Part shown: positions 8,949 to 19,021 of the stretch, one piece after another
Layout of the letters: each line of letters begins with the position of its first letter
Numbering within the stretch: the stretch's first letter is position 1
NCBI RefSeq assembly: GCF_034093315.1
Contig: NZ_CP139300.1
Location: 682,001 to 746,000, forward strand
Origin: Prochlorococcus sp. MIT 1314
Lineage (GTDB): Bacteria > Cyanobacteriota > Cyanobacteriia > PCC-6307 > Cyanobiaceae
Direction of reading: 5' to 3'
Length of the DNA stretch: 64,000 nt
Notes under the pieces: generated by a model
Told to the model about the DNA's origin: nothing
Databases searched by the model: none
What the model saw: only the letters and a program-made list of their open reading frames with translations
Position numbers and translations under genes: made by a program

Positions 8949-9189
8949 ATACTAATTTTTAATAAATTAAGAAATCGCTTTTGCAAAAGAGAGGCTAATT
9001 ATTTTTGTTCTTTCCATATAGTTAGACTGAATCAAAGCATAATAATATTATTATAAATTATATGAATTATTTATCATTGCATTTTTTTCTGGTTAATAAA
9101 AAAAATAGTTATGAATTTTCATGAATTAAAAAATCTTTAAAAACTTCTTCTTTTAAATTTATTTCTATCTAAGTAATAGGACTTAAAAA

Positions 9190-10476
9190 CTATAAATTAA
9201 ATAGAAGTATTTCCCTTTTTTTATTATGAGTTGAGTCTACTGAAATTAAATTATCTGATTTTATAAGTCTTGGATGTAAGTCACATCTGAATTCTTTTGT
9301 ATATCTCATTGGTGAAGACAAATTTGCTATTGTTTTAATCTTCCTATTATTAAAGCTATATAATTTCTGAATTCTAAAAATGTCAGGATAAGTATCGGAT
9401 ATTATATCGAATTTATCTAAATGAGTTTGATGACCATCCTTATACAAAAGTTTATTTGATCTATTAGCATCTAATAAAATTTCCGAATCTCTTTCTATAT
9501 CAAATATATGGTAAGTAAATAATTTAGATATTTTACCCAAACAAAATATTGATATATATCTATCGTCAATCCATGAAAAATGAGACGCAGTTGGAGTCTT
9601 AGTAATTTTCTTTATTACATTCCCAGATTTACTAATAATGTACAAATCATTAGATCTAATATTATTGATCTCTGATAAATGATAGAAACTTATCCATTTT
9701 CCAGTTTTTGAGGATCCTATATGGTTAATATAATCTTTTTCACTAATTTCCCTTTTTATAAAACCCAACCTTCTTAGATCTGATAATGAAATCAATATCC
9801 TTAACTTTCTTGTATCTATATCGTATTCATAAATATTTTGGCAACCATCGCCAACAAGAGGGTCTTTAATTTCTTCAATATTTTTTGAATGACCATATCC
9901 ATATCCAGGTCTCTTTTTTTCTAATTCTGTAAATGATAAAGTATAAATTTTTTTAGAATCAGGGGAAATCTCAAAAAATGGATAAGGATAAAATATCTTT
10001 TCTTTGCTATCAATATTGATAATACATGTTGATAATATATTTTCATTATTCAAAGAATTAAAAACTAAATTAAACTTCTCCTGAGGATGCCATCTTAATC
10101 TTGATCCCTGCTGCCAAGACCAACAGGAGGAAGATGCTATTTTAAAAAATTCTTTTTTATTTTTTAAATCGAAATAACCAATATCTAAAACTAAACTTTC
10201 TGGAGAGTTTTTAGTGGCTAGCCTTCTTTTATGTGCTAAGTGTAATTTTCTTTCAGTATTAAATGGATCATAATCAAAATAACCAAAAAACACATCTTCT
10301 GATTTTGAGCATAATTTTATTGCTTTTTTGTAAGAAGAATTTGAGTATAGCCTTCCTATAAAATAATATATTTTTCTCATAAAAAAGTTTGCCAAAAAGG
10401 GTCTAAGAAATTCTTTAAAAATATTATGATTGCTATGTATCATTTTCATAACAAGTATCCTGATTAAACTCATCAA
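9190..10476 (-). CDS. Unknown protein, possibly beta-propeller-like, of the polysaccharide island
   Basis: I do not recognise this 428-residue product. It is rich in aromatic and basic residues and shows repeating short strands of the kind seen in beta-propellers: SSCWSWQQGSRLRWHP, FFEISPDSKKIYTLSF, ASHFSWIDDRYISIF and DGHQTHLDKFDIISDTYPDIF. The last resembles the HxxxDxF loops of TolB/oligogalacturonate-lyase-like propellers. No signal peptide is clear; the N-terminus has several in-frame Met residues (2, 10, 12), so the start is uncertain. Its place between glycosyltransferases and the export block suggests a role in glycan assembly or turnover. Confidence 0.6.
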   Translation of the reverse strand: MMSLIRILVMKMIHSNHNIFKEFLRPFLANFFMRKIYYFIGRLYSNSSYKKAIKLCSKSEDVFFGYFDYDPFNTERKLHLAHKRRLATKNSPESLVLDIGYFDLKNKKEFFKIASSSCWSWQQGSRLRWHPQEKFNLVFNSLNNENILSTCIINIDSKEKIFYPYPFFEISPDSKKIYTLSFTELEKKRPGYGYGHSKNIEEIKDPLVGDGCQNIYEYDIDTRKLRILISLSDLRRLGFIKREISEKDYINHIGSSKTGKWISFYHLSEINNIRSNDLYIISKSGNVIKKITKTPTASHFSWIDDRYISIFCLGKISKLFTYHIFDIERDSEILLDANRSNKLLYKDGHQTHLDKFDIISDTYPDIFRIQKLYSFNNRKIKTIANLSSPMRYTKEFRCDLHPRLIKSDNLISVDSTHNKKREILLFNL

Positions 10477-10564
10477 ACAATATTATTATTTTAATTACTT
10501 AATAATTTATAAGCAATTTATTTTCATCGTTTAGGAATTGTGAGTCAATTCTTTTTAAAATTTC

Positions 10565-11788
10565 ATGTCAAATAAAATATTAAATTCGATTAGAAAAACT
10601 ATAACTATTAATGTTTTAGTATTCACTACTTTAATATTTGCTATAGAAATTTTGTTAGGCATATGCATACTTATAAGAAACTATAATAAAGAAAGAAATA
10701 TTATTCCAGGGAAGCTTCAATTTCAAATAAGCGGTACTACTGGACACAAAAGGATACTAGATAACAAATCAAAATTATTGCTATCAAAATACAAAATATA
10801 TGACGAAATAAATGATCAAAGATCAATTAAATCTTTTAAGAAAAGCAACTCTAAAAAGAATATAAAGTTATTAACTCTTGGTGGTTCAACTTCGGATCCT
10901 CTAGGATTTATGTATTCAGGAATAGATGGTAACTGGACTCTACAACTAGGAAAACTTTTTTTAAAAAAAAATATATCTAGTGAAATTCATAACTATGCTC
11001 AAGGTGGTTTTAATTCATCTCAAGAATTAATAAGCTTTATTAAAAGCAGTAAAATTGTTAACCCAGATATCATTCTGAGTTTAAGTGGAATAAATGAATA
11101 CTATTTTATTAGAAATAATTATCTTAAAGATGATAAAAATATATATCAATCAGATATTTATACGAAGGGTGAAAACGGCTACAGAGGAAACAAAATAATA
11201 TTTGGTAATAATAAATTTTTAAAATGCAATTTTATTTGCTTTGACGTTAACTATAAATCAAATATTAGAAGATTTATAAATTATATTCAGGCAAAAAAGA
11301 TAATAAACTCAAATTCTAAAATCACTCATCTAAAAATCAATGAAGAAGATTTTATTAAATATAAAAATGCAAATATCACTAGTATAAAAAGAGCGAGTAA
11401 TATTTTTATTTCCAATCATGAAAGTATTAACCTTTTAGCAAAAAAAATGAATCGAAATTATTACTTATTTCTTCAACCAACAATATATGTTGAGAATATA
11501 AATGATTTAATATTTTCTGAAAAATCTATTTACGAATACCTCAAGAAAAACTTCCCATATGAAGATCCAAAAGTGATTGCACAAATTTCAAAAAAAGAAA
11601 AATATATTTTTAGCATGAACCTGCTTTATAAAGAATTACGAAAGGAATGTGCAGAGAGAGATTTTTGTTTTGATATAAGTAATATCCTTGTTGGTAATTC
11701 TACAAAAGTTTATAAAGATGCTAGGCATCCAAATGCTATAGGTAATCGAATTATCTCAAAAGAAATATTATCTAAAATAGAACTGTAA
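10565..11788 (+). CDS. Membrane-anchored SGNH/GDSL-type hydrolase or acyltransferase
   Basis: The 407-residue product has one N-terminal membrane segment (about 14-37) and an extracytoplasmic SGNH domain. Block I is LTLGGSTSD (103-111) with the nucleophile Ser108; block II is YAQGGFNS (144-151); block III is SGINEYY (174-180); block V is DARH (385-388), giving the catalytic Asp and His. Such proteins add or remove O-acyl groups on surface glycans. It converges on the WecA-like gene with one base between. Two further SGNH domains lie at 29.9-31.9 and 32.6-33.7 kb. Confidence 0.75.
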   Translation: MSNKILNSIRKTITINVLVFTTLIFAIEILLGICILIRNYNKERNIIPGKLQFQISGTTGHKRILDNKSKLLLSKYKIYDEINDQRSIKSFKKSNSKKNIKLLTLGGSTSDPLGFMYSGIDGNWTLQLGKLFLKKNISSEIHNYAQGGFNSSQELISFIKSSKIVNPDIILSLSGINEYYFIRNNYLKDDKNIYQSDIYTKGENGYRGNKIIFGNNKFLKCNFICFDVNYKSNIRRFINYIQAKKIINSNSKITHLKINEEDFIKYKNANITSIKRASNIFISNHESINLLAKKMNRNYYLFLQPTIYVENINDLIFSEKSIYEYLKKNFPYEDPKVIAQISKKEKYIFSMNLLYKELRKECAERDFCFDISNILVGNSTKVYKDARHPNAIGNRIISKEILSKIEL

Positions 11789-11789
11789 A

Positions 11790-12740
11790 TTAAATCATAA
11801 AGATAAAAAGAGAAACACTTAAAATAGTTATTGCGTAAACAAATAAAACTGTTTTTTTATGAGAAAAACCTAAATCATTTAATCTGTAGTGTAAATGAGA
11901 CCTATCAGGGAGCAAAAGCGAATTTCCTTTGCTTAATCTTGAAATTAAAACCGAAACCATATCAGCTATCGGATATAAATAAAATAAAATGGGCAAATTC
12001 AATGAAGTTTTGTCTACATTATTACCAAAAACAATTAAGGATGATAATCCTAAAAATGATCCTAATAAAAATGAGCCCGAGTCACCCATAAGCATTTTTG
12101 CTGGGTAGAAATTATACCGAAGGAATCCAATACATGAACCTATTAAAGAAAGGGAAATAAAACTTAAAAACAAATTCACATCTTTATTGAGAAATATTAA
12201 AGCCAAACAATATATTATGGTTATGCCTGATAGTAAGCCATCTAAGCCATCAAGCCAATTAAATGCATTTGTAATCCCTACTATCCATATTAGTGTAATT
12301 ATAAAGCTTAATATCACGCCAAAATCAATAGTGTTTGAAGTTAAACCTAAGAAAGAAATATCAATATTATGTATTCTTATTCCATTAAAAAAAGAATACA
12401 TCGCAATTAAAATTTGAAAAATAAGCTTTACTAAAGGCTTTAATACATAAATATCTTCAACAATACCTAAGCAAAAAAAAGCACTTATAGATACAATAAA
12501 AGGCAACAAGAATTTTTCATTCTGAAAATCAATAATATCAATATCCAAAATATATTTAATAATTAATGGTAAAAACAATCCAAAAAATATAGAGATTCCA
12601 CCAAATCTAGTGAGCTTAATTTTGTGTTGCTTCCTTTTGTTTGGTATATCAATAATATTTAAATCGTGACCAATACTTTTTACAAATGGCAAAGATATAA
12701 ATGAACTTATAAATGATAAAGCGAAAAAATAGATATACAT
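11790..12740 (-). CDS. Polyprenyl-phosphate sugar-1-phosphate transferase, WecA/MraY family
   Basis: Multispanning membrane enzyme of 316 residues that starts glycan synthesis by moving a HexNAc-1-phosphate onto undecaprenyl phosphate. Diagnostic motifs: VEDIY with its Asp pair (94-98), NAFNWLDGLDG (159-169), MGDSGS (218-223) and the C-terminal DRSHLHYRL (279-287), the HIHH-like loop of the WecA/TagO branch. Length and about ten hydrophobic segments fit. It is 6 bases downstream of the Wza-type gene, so initiation and export appear co-transcribed. MraY itself is less likely because of the RSHLHYRL loop and context. Confidence 0.87.
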   Translation of the reverse strand: MYIYFFALSFISSFISLPFVKSIGHDLNIIDIPNKRKQHKIKLTRFGGISIFFGLFLPLIIKYILDIDIIDFQNEKFLLPFIVSISAFFCLGIVEDIYVLKPLVKLIFQILIAMYSFFNGIRIHNIDISFLGLTSNTIDFGVILSFIITLIWIVGITNAFNWLDGLDGLLSGITIIYCLALIFLNKDVNLFLSFISLSLIGSCIGFLRYNFYPAKMLMGDSGSFLLGSFLGLSSLIVFGNNVDKTSLNLPILFYLYPIADMVSVLISRLSKGNSLLLPDRSHLHYRLNDLGFSHKKTVLFVYAITILSVSLFIFMI

Positions 12741-12746
12741 AATTTT

Positions 12747-13862
12747 TTAGTCACCAAAAAGTTTATAAAGTGTCATTACATCAATAAGAGGTTTAACTGG
12801 AGCGGTAATACTATTTAGACCTGCAGCAAATGATGAAGACTTACTTTTTTTGACTTTAATAATATCTCCATTTTTTAGTAGAGGGTTCTTCCCTTTAGAA
12901 ATATTGCCTTTTCTATTTACATTATAATTATCTCTAGTTATAGATCCGTTTCTATTAATCCTAATTAGTTCTACATTTGACCTATTTGCAATAAAATCTT
13001 TTGCATCTCCTGCAATCATAACAGCTTGAATTAATGGAGTATTGGGGGGTATTTTAATTAGACCCGGGTTATTAACCTCTCCGACAACTGTAATTTTAAT
13101 AAATGATGGCGAAAGATTTAAAGCTACAGCGTCAAAAGTATTCTTAGAATAATCTTCTTCAGCCTTTTCGAGCTTTATTATATCCCCATCAAATAAATAA
13201 GGATTTTGAGATTGATCTCCTTTTTTGATTAAGTCGATAAAATTTAATTTAGCTTTTTTTAATTCTTTTTTTTCTCCAGGTATTTTTCTTATTAATGTTA
13301 TTTCTTTGAGATTAGTATTATTTGTTATACCACCAGCCAATTGTATTGCATCAACAAGATTCGGGAAGTAATTTATTTCTTTTTCTTTTTTATTTTCCAT
13401 GATATACAACCCAGGTGTATTAACTTCTCCAATTATTGAAACCTTTATTGGGCGAGGTTGTTTAACTGTTAAAAATATTTCTGGTCTTAATAATTCATTT
13501 GCAAATAATTTTGATAATTTTTCCGTAGCTTGTATTAATGATAAATTTGTTAAATCAACATTTCCTATAAAAGGCATTTGAGCCTTTCCATCATTAAAAA
13601 TCGGATAAGTCCCAGATAATTCAGGCATATCAAAAATAGTTAGGAATAATATATCGCCAGGACCTAAAATGTAATAGTCATCAAATTTATTATTGATATT
13701 TTCTTGTATTAATGAATTGTTTGAAATTTCTAGGTTTTGATTTATAATGGGCTGTTTATTTTTAACGATAATTTGCGCATTTAAAGGTATTAAAGCTAAG
13801 TTATTAGACGCACTTAAAAATAAAGCAAGATTAAATAAAAACCCTCTAAGTTTAATAGCCAA
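12747..13862 (-). CDS. Polysaccharide export protein, Wza-like (Poly_export plus two SLBB domains)
   Basis: Outer-membrane polysaccharide exporter of 371 residues. A hydrophobic signal segment (about 6-28) is followed by the Poly_export domain (about 62-140), starting YILGPGDILFLTIFD. Two SLBB repeats open with VSIIGEVNTPGLY and ITVVGEVNNPGLI. No lipobox Cys is visible, so it is probably not a classic lipoprotein. It forms the periplasmic/outer-membrane channel that works with the Wzc-type copolymerase encoded divergently 152 bases away. That gap should hold promoters for both directions. Confidence 0.87.
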   Translation of the reverse strand: MAIKLRGFLFNLALFLSASNNLALIPLNAQIIVKNKQPIINQNLEISNNSLIQENINNKFDDYYILGPGDILFLTIFDMPELSGTYPIFNDGKAQMPFIGNVDLTNLSLIQATEKLSKLFANELLRPEIFLTVKQPRPIKVSIIGEVNTPGLYIMENKKEKEINYFPNLVDAIQLAGGITNNTNLKEITLIRKIPGEKKELKKAKLNFIDLIKKGDQSQNPYLFDGDIIKLEKAEEDYSKNTFDAVALNLSPSFIKITVVGEVNNPGLIKIPPNTPLIQAVMIAGDAKDFIANRSNVELIRINRNGSITRDNYNVNRKGNISKGKNPLLKNGDIIKVKKSKSSSFAAGLNSITAPVKPLIDVMTLYKLFGD

Positions 13863-14014
13863 AAAATTAATATGATTCTTAATAATGATATAATAAAATA
13901 AGAAATTATACTTTTCTTTTACAAATCACCAATCGGTAAAAATAATTTCTATAAAATATTTATTATTAGTTTTGAATTTGAAAAAAAAGTAACAGAAGAA
14001 AACAAAGCTTAAAA

Positions 14015-16303
14015 ATGAATAACAATAATAATCAAGAAAACTATGTTGATCTTTCAGAACTGGGGAGGAGTATTTTAAGAAGAAAAAGATTAATTATATA
14101 CATATCAGGTTTTTTATTTTTCTGGGTTTGCTTATATACATTTCAAAAACGAATCACCAATCCAACTTATAAAGGAACTTTCAGCTTGCTTATAAGCGAC
14201 CCAATTGATGATGCAAAATCTAGTAATGGCTTAAATCAATTAGCTATTATTGCAACGGGAAAATCAGAAAATGACATCCCAACACTAATAGGATACTTAA
14301 AAAGTCCTTCAGTATTACAAAGTATCGCACTTGAATTTAATAAAAAAGTTGATGATATTCAGGATAATATAAAGATTGAGAGAAAAAAAGTTGGATCAAG
14401 ACTAACTGATGGGGTATTAGATATAACTTTCTTTTCTAAAGATCCTAAAAAAGGAGAGCTTATACTGCAAGCAATCAGTAAAAAATACCTTAATATAGCT
14501 TTACAAGAAAGGCAAAGAAAATTTACTGATGGTTTGTTATTCCTTAATGAAGAATATAAAAAAGCAGAGCAAATACTAAATTCTTCCCAAAATAAGCTAT
14601 CCCTTTTCATGGAAGAAAAGTCCGTTATTGAACCTCTCAAAGAGGCTGCCATCCTTAAAGAAAAAGAACTTAAATTAATTAATCTTATAGATAATCTTAA
14701 TATTGAAAAGAAAAGTCTAGAAAACTCAAAAAAGGCTATAGCGGAAGGCAAACTTTTTGCTAAGGGTTTAATTAAAACTAATCAATTCTCAAAAGATAAT
14801 TCTTTTATTTTAGGGGATGGGAACCAATCTTTATTAGATGAAATGATCAAATTAGAAAATGAACTAGCTCGAGCAAAAACGAAATTCACTTCTTCATCTA
14901 AAATCATTAAAGGAATAAAAAAAAGAATAGATAATTTAAGCCCCCTTCTTAAAGAAAAACAATTAGAATCAATGGATATTGCGATTAACTCTAATAAAGA
15001 AGAGATTTTAAATACAAATAAGACATTAGATTTATTGCAAAAAAAACTTCTAAATCTTCCAGAAGTAATTACTAAATATAATGATTTATTGGCAAAAGTT
15101 GAAGTTGCGGGAGAAAATCTTGCTGGGATTCAGAGAACTATTGAAGCGTTCCAATTAGGTGTTGCTCAAAATAGTGTTCCTTGGAGAATAATTAAAGCTC
15201 CAGAAATTAGCAAAACACCTTTTAAACCCTCCATTATAAAATATCTTTTCTTTGGAGGATTTTTATCTTTAATTTCAGGAGTATTATTAGGATTATTACG
15301 TGACCAACAAGATGCCACCATTAAAAAACTTGAAGAATTAAATCAATATTTGAATAATATACCTTTACTAGCTCAACTACCTTATCTATATCAATATAAA
15401 GATGTTAGAAGCGATAAGAAAATTTTTCTAAAAGAAGTAATAAAAGAAAGCTCAGATAAAGGGGAGGAACTAAGAAGGTTTTTCGCGCAGGAAGCATTTA
15501 GAAGTCTTTCTACTTCAATAAGGTTTCTAAATACTGATAAAAAAATAAATTCCTTTTTAATAACAAGTTCTATTCCAGGAGAGGGGAAATCACTTACAAA
15601 TATACTTCTCGCAAAAACAATTGCAGAGATGGGCAAAAAAGTTTTACTGATCGATGCAGATTTAAGAAAACCTCAATTACACCAGAGATTAGATATAAAT
15701 AATTTAAGAGGGCTTTCAAATCTTATTACAGACGCCAATATTGAGTTAAAAGATGTTATTCAAAATATTCAAATTGAAACCACCAAAATTGATGTTATAA
15801 CATCAGGAGTTAAGCCACCCGACCCATTAAGGATATTAGGATCTGAAAAAATGAAATCCATAATAAAAGAAATTAAAGAAAGTAATAATTATGATTTTGT
15901 TCTTTATGACTCTACTCCAATTCTTGGATTATCTGATTCAGCAATTTTTGCAAATTATTTAGATGGAATTATTCTTCTTGTAAGTTTGGGTTATGTAAGT
16001 AGAAAATTACCTCCAGAAAGTATTAAGTTAATAAATTCTTATAATTTAAATTTATTAGGAGTAATTTCTAATGTGCTTGATCCCAAAATAGATATCGAGA
16101 ATTCCATTAGTGGATATAAAGGTGGATATGAAAGTTATTCAAGCTATGCAGAATTGAATGAGGAAAAGAATATTAGTCCAAAAGAAAAATCAAAGAAAAT
16201 AAAAGTTAATTTTAAAAATAAAATGTTTAAAAAAGTTTTACAAGATAGTTTTCAAATATTAAAACATTATGTCTTAAAAGCTTTAGAATGGCTGGATAAA
16301 TAA
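14015..16303 (+). CDS. Wzc-like polysaccharide copolymerase with BY-kinase domain
   Basis: The 762-residue inner-membrane protein joins a Wzz-type chain-length domain to a bacterial tyrosine kinase. Membrane segments are near 34-52 and 409-428, with a long coiled-coil periplasmic part between. The kinase has Walker A SSIPGEGKS (K525), Walker A' VLLIDAD (543-549) and Walker B FVLYDSTP. A C-terminal tyrosine cluster (Y701, Y705, Y708, Y711) is the expected autophosphorylation site. It controls polymerisation and export together with Wza. The next gene, 24 bases downstream, encodes a small phosphatase that may reverse the phosphorylation. Confidence 0.9.
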   Translation: MNNNNNQENYVDLSELGRSILRRKRLIIYISGFLFFWVCLYTFQKRITNPTYKGTFSLLISDPIDDAKSSNGLNQLAIIATGKSENDIPTLIGYLKSPSVLQSIALEFNKKVDDIQDNIKIERKKVGSRLTDGVLDITFFSKDPKKGELILQAISKKYLNIALQERQRKFTDGLLFLNEEYKKAEQILNSSQNKLSLFMEEKSVIEPLKEAAILKEKELKLINLIDNLNIEKKSLENSKKAIAEGKLFAKGLIKTNQFSKDNSFILGDGNQSLLDEMIKLENELARAKTKFTSSSKIIKGIKKRIDNLSPLLKEKQLESMDIAINSNKEEILNTNKTLDLLQKKLLNLPEVITKYNDLLAKVEVAGENLAGIQRTIEAFQLGVAQNSVPWRIIKAPEISKTPFKPSIIKYLFFGGFLSLISGVLLGLLRDQQDATIKKLEELNQYLNNIPLLAQLPYLYQYKDVRSDKKIFLKEVIKESSDKGEELRRFFAQEAFRSLSTSIRFLNTDKKINSFLITSSIPGEGKSLTNILLAKTIAEMGKKVLLIDADLRKPQLHQRLDINNLRGLSNLITDANIELKDVIQNIQIETTKIDVITSGVKPPDPLRILGSEKMKSIIKEIKESNNYDFVLYDSTPILGLSDSAIFANYLDGIILLVSLGYVSRKLPPESIKLINSYNLNLLGVISNVLDPKIDIENSISGYKGGYESYSSYAELNEEKNISPKEKSKKIKVNFKNKMFKKVLQDSFQILKHYVLKALEWLDK

Positions 16304-16326
16304 TTATCTAGTTCAAACTAAATTTC

Positions 16327-16773
16327 ATGAGTTCTTTTAAAGTAGATTGGGTATTAGTTAATGAATTGGCTATTGGAAAAGCTCCTACAAAGGAATCACA
16401 TATTCAATTATTAAAAAACGAAGGTATTATTGCTATTTTAAGTTTATGTAGTATTAAAGAATCATTAACTAAATTAGATTTAAATAGGTTTTTCATAGCG
16501 AAAAGATATGTCCTACCTGATCATAGAAGTGGAAGATTGCCAAAAATCGATGAAATAAATGAAACCCTACTATATCTTGAAGAACTTATTCAAAAAGGTC
16601 CGGTTTTTGTTCATTGTGTAGCCGCAATGGAGAGATCGCCTTTAATTTGCATGTCTTGGTTAGTAAAAAAGCATAAATTAAGTCCAGTGGAGGCCTTGGA
16701 TTATATGATGCAGGTTCATAAAGGGACTTCCCCTTTGGCTGGACAACTATCATTATTGAATAAAATTAATTAA
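16327..16773 (+). CDS. Dual-specificity-type protein phosphatase next to the tyrosine kinase
   Basis: Cysteine-based phosphatase of 148 residues with the HCx5R signature in FVHCVAAMERSP (C97, R103) and a likely general-acid Asp65 in VLPDHRSG. It is closer to dual-specificity phosphatases than to the low-molecular-weight Wzb phosphatases usually paired with Wzc. It starts 24 bases after the kinase gene on the same strand, so it probably dephosphorylates that kinase or its targets; that is inference from context. Length is normal for a minimal DSP domain, with no signal peptide or membrane segment, so it is cytoplasmic. Confidence 0.8.
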   Translation: MSSFKVDWVLVNELAIGKAPTKESHIQLLKNEGIIAILSLCSIKESLTKLDLNRFFIAKRYVLPDHRSGRLPKIDEINETLLYLEELIQKGPVFVHCVAAMERSPLICMSWLVKKHKLSPVEALDYMMQVHKGTSPLAGQLSLLNKIN

Positions 16774-16861
16774 TTTTGTAACTAATTAACCCAATTTAGG
16801 AAAAAAGAAATTATATGTAATGTCTATTGAGTTATTTTATAATGTTAAATAAAGTATTTAA

Positions 16862-17626
16862 ATGAAGAATTTAATTCGTAATTTAAAAAATAAATTTTTC
16901 CCTAGTTTTAGGATAAATACTACTTTATTTGGCAAAATTTACTGTACTTGGACCAGTAAAAAACTATCTCTATCAGAAAAAAATGTTAGCCACATTATCA
17001 ACAGATTTTATCCCGCTTATATATTAAGCGCAAAAATTCCAGGATGTTTTGTTGAATGCGGTGTGGGATATGGAAGATCTGCTCTAATAATGGAATCAAT
17101 ATTGCGAATGCATAATGATAATCGAGATTTCCTTTTATTCGATAGTTTCGAGGGTTTTCCTACCCCCTCTGGAGAAGATCTGAGTGGATCTGAAAAAGCA
17201 CGGAAAAGTCAATGGAACTACATAGATCCTGATCATCTAATAGAAGTATTATCTGCTTCTAGCACAAAAAGAATTGACATAAAAAAATATAAAAAGAATA
17301 TATCAAAAAGAATTCATATTGAAAAAGGCTTTTTTGAAAAAACTTTTAATAAAGAGATATATAATAAAATCAAAAGTTTTAAAGGAATTAGTTATCTTCA
17401 TTTAGATGTAGATCTATATAATTCTTACCTAACGTGTCTTAATTTCCTATATCCATTAGTAAACTCAGGAGGTTTAATTCTATTTGACGAATATGATAAT
17501 GAAACATTAAAAAAGTTTCCTGGTAGCAAAAAAGCCATTGATAAATTTTTATTATCTCAAAATTTAGATCCCGCAAAAGTTTTAGAATATGATCATTCAG
17601 GTAAATGTTTTATGGTTAAGAAATAA
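16862..17626 (+). CDS. TylF-like (macrocin O-methyltransferase family) methyltransferase
   Basis: Class I SAM methyltransferase of 254 residues. It has GCFVECGVGYGRSALIM (61-77) as the SAM loop, then FDSFEGFP (93-100), the signature of the TylF/MycE family of metal-dependent sugar O-methyltransferases. LHLDVDLY (179-186) and LFDEYD (207-212) carry the metal-binding acidic residues. TylF-type enzymes methylate hydroxyls of deoxysugars, so a role in capping or decorating the glycan is likely. It follows the phosphatase gene by 88 bases on the same strand. The sugar is unknown. Confidence 0.85.
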   Translation: MKNLIRNLKNKFFPSFRINTTLFGKIYCTWTSKKLSLSEKNVSHIINRFYPAYILSAKIPGCFVECGVGYGRSALIMESILRMHNDNRDFLLFDSFEGFPTPSGEDLSGSEKARKSQWNYIDPDHLIEVLSASSTKRIDIKKYKKNISKRIHIEKGFFEKTFNKEIYNKIKSFKGISYLHLDVDLYNSYLTCLNFLYPLVNSGGLILFDEYDNETLKKFPGSKKAIDKFLLSQNLDPAKVLEYDHSGKCFMVKK

Positions 17627-17733
17627 AATTAATAAATGTTTAGCCTTCAATAATAAATCAATTAAACTAATTCCGTAGTATATTAATCAAATTCTTTTTT
17701 TAAATCTAAATAAGAAAAAATATTCAATTTATT

Positions 17734-18615
17734 ATGAAAAAAGGATGTCCAATTTGCAGCCATAATGAATATGAAACTGTAATCAAACTAGATGAATCAA
17801 ATCAAGGAAGATTTATAAATCTCTCAAATAAAAAATATAAAGGATATTTAGAAGAAATAACACCTGATTTTTCTAAAGTAAAGATCTTAAGATGCAGTAA
17901 TTGTTCCCACCATTGGTATGCATGGAAACCTAATGATAGAGAATTAATTAATATGTATGATAAACATGTTCCAGAAAGGAAGAAACTTTTAAAAACACAA
18001 AAAAGTAAAGCATCAAAATATATTAAAAGAGAACTAATTGACCTAAAAAAATTTATAAAAAAGATTAATCCAACGCTATTGGACTATGGATCAGGATTTG
18101 GGCTTTGGACTAGCATTGCCAAAGATATTAATTTCATAGTTTTTGCCTATGAACCTTCATCAAATAGATTAGCGAAATCAAAAGAAATCAATAATCATGA
18201 TATAAACTTTATTAATAATTTAAAAGATATTGCTCAGAAACAAATTGATTTAATAAACATAGAGCAAGTTTTGGAACATCTCCCAAATCCTTTGGGAGTT
18301 TTAAAAGAGTTAAACTATTTATCTAATACCAAAACGGTTGTTAGAATAAGAGTCCCAAATTTAGCTAAGTGCAAAGAAGGTAAAACTTTATATAAATCAT
18401 GGCCTTTTAATGATAAATCTATGCATACCCTTACTCCCTACGCTCATCTAAATGGATTTACGCAATCTTCCCTAAGGATCTCTTATTCTAGGGCAGGTTT
18501 TAAACCAGCTTATAAATTTATGTTTTTTTATAAACCAATAAATTTAATTAGGATAGTGCTAGGAGAATATATAAAAATACTTGAGACAACTACAATTTAT
18601 TTAATAAAAAAGTAA
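17734..18615 (+). CDS. SAM methyltransferase with N-terminal zinc ribbon
   Basis: The 293-residue product starts with a Cys4 zinc-binding module: CPIC (C5, C8) and CSNC (C54, C57). A class I methyltransferase domain follows, with LLDYGSGFGLW at 115-125 and IEQVLEHLPNP as the post-motif helix. This layout is common in NDP-sugar C-methyltransferases and other polysaccharide-cluster methyltransferases. The gene at 27.6 kb has the same layout. It is separated from the TylF-like gene by 107 bases with no visible terminator. The substrate is unknown. Confidence 0.75.
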   Translation: MKKGCPICSHNEYETVIKLDESNQGRFINLSNKKYKGYLEEITPDFSKVKILRCSNCSHHWYAWKPNDRELINMYDKHVPERKKLLKTQKSKASKYIKRELIDLKKFIKKINPTLLDYGSGFGLWTSIAKDINFIVFAYEPSSNRLAKSKEINNHDINFINNLKDIAQKQIDLINIEQVLEHLPNPLGVLKELNYLSNTKTVVRIRVPNLAKCKEGKTLYKSWPFNDKSMHTLTPYAHLNGFTQSSLRISYSRAGFKPAYKFMFFYKPINLIRIVLGEYIKILETTTIYLIKK

Positions 18616-19021
18616 CTTAAAGAATGGTAAATTATCCTTTAACATAATCCTTTAAAGAAATAATAATTTTTAATTTAGTTTAAAAAATCAAAATCCTGAT
18701 AAATTAAAATATCAGAAATTGTTGAATTATTTTGATTATTGACTATTTATGATAGTTTTATTAATTTAGCGTAGAATAAAAACCATATATAAAACCATTC
18801 TAAAAGTTTAAATAAATAACTAATTTTTCAAATTTAGAATTAAAAACTTTAAAAAATTTTGAATGTCAAGCTTAACCTAAAGCTTAAAGAAAGATGAAAA
18901 ATGTATAATTGATTATTTAAAAATTTCCGGTATTTATCATTAAGTACAAAAATATTTAATTTAAAGTTTTTAGACTGAGAAATATATTAAATATATATAA
19001 AATAAACTATAACTTATTTTC
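18616..19021. other. Gene-free AT-rich spacer (406 bases)
   Basis: This stretch lies between two convergent methyltransferase genes. It is almost entirely A and T with short homopolymer runs. I see no ORF of convincing codon use, no tRNA and no strong hairpin. Such long spacers are unusual in this compact genome and occur here only in the island. Confidence 0.5.

Noticed and set aside
14359-14751. 130-codon minus-strand ORF inside the Wzc-like gene
   Set aside because: Ser/Phe/Leu-rich antisense frame of a coiled-coil coding region; no motif or ribosome site.
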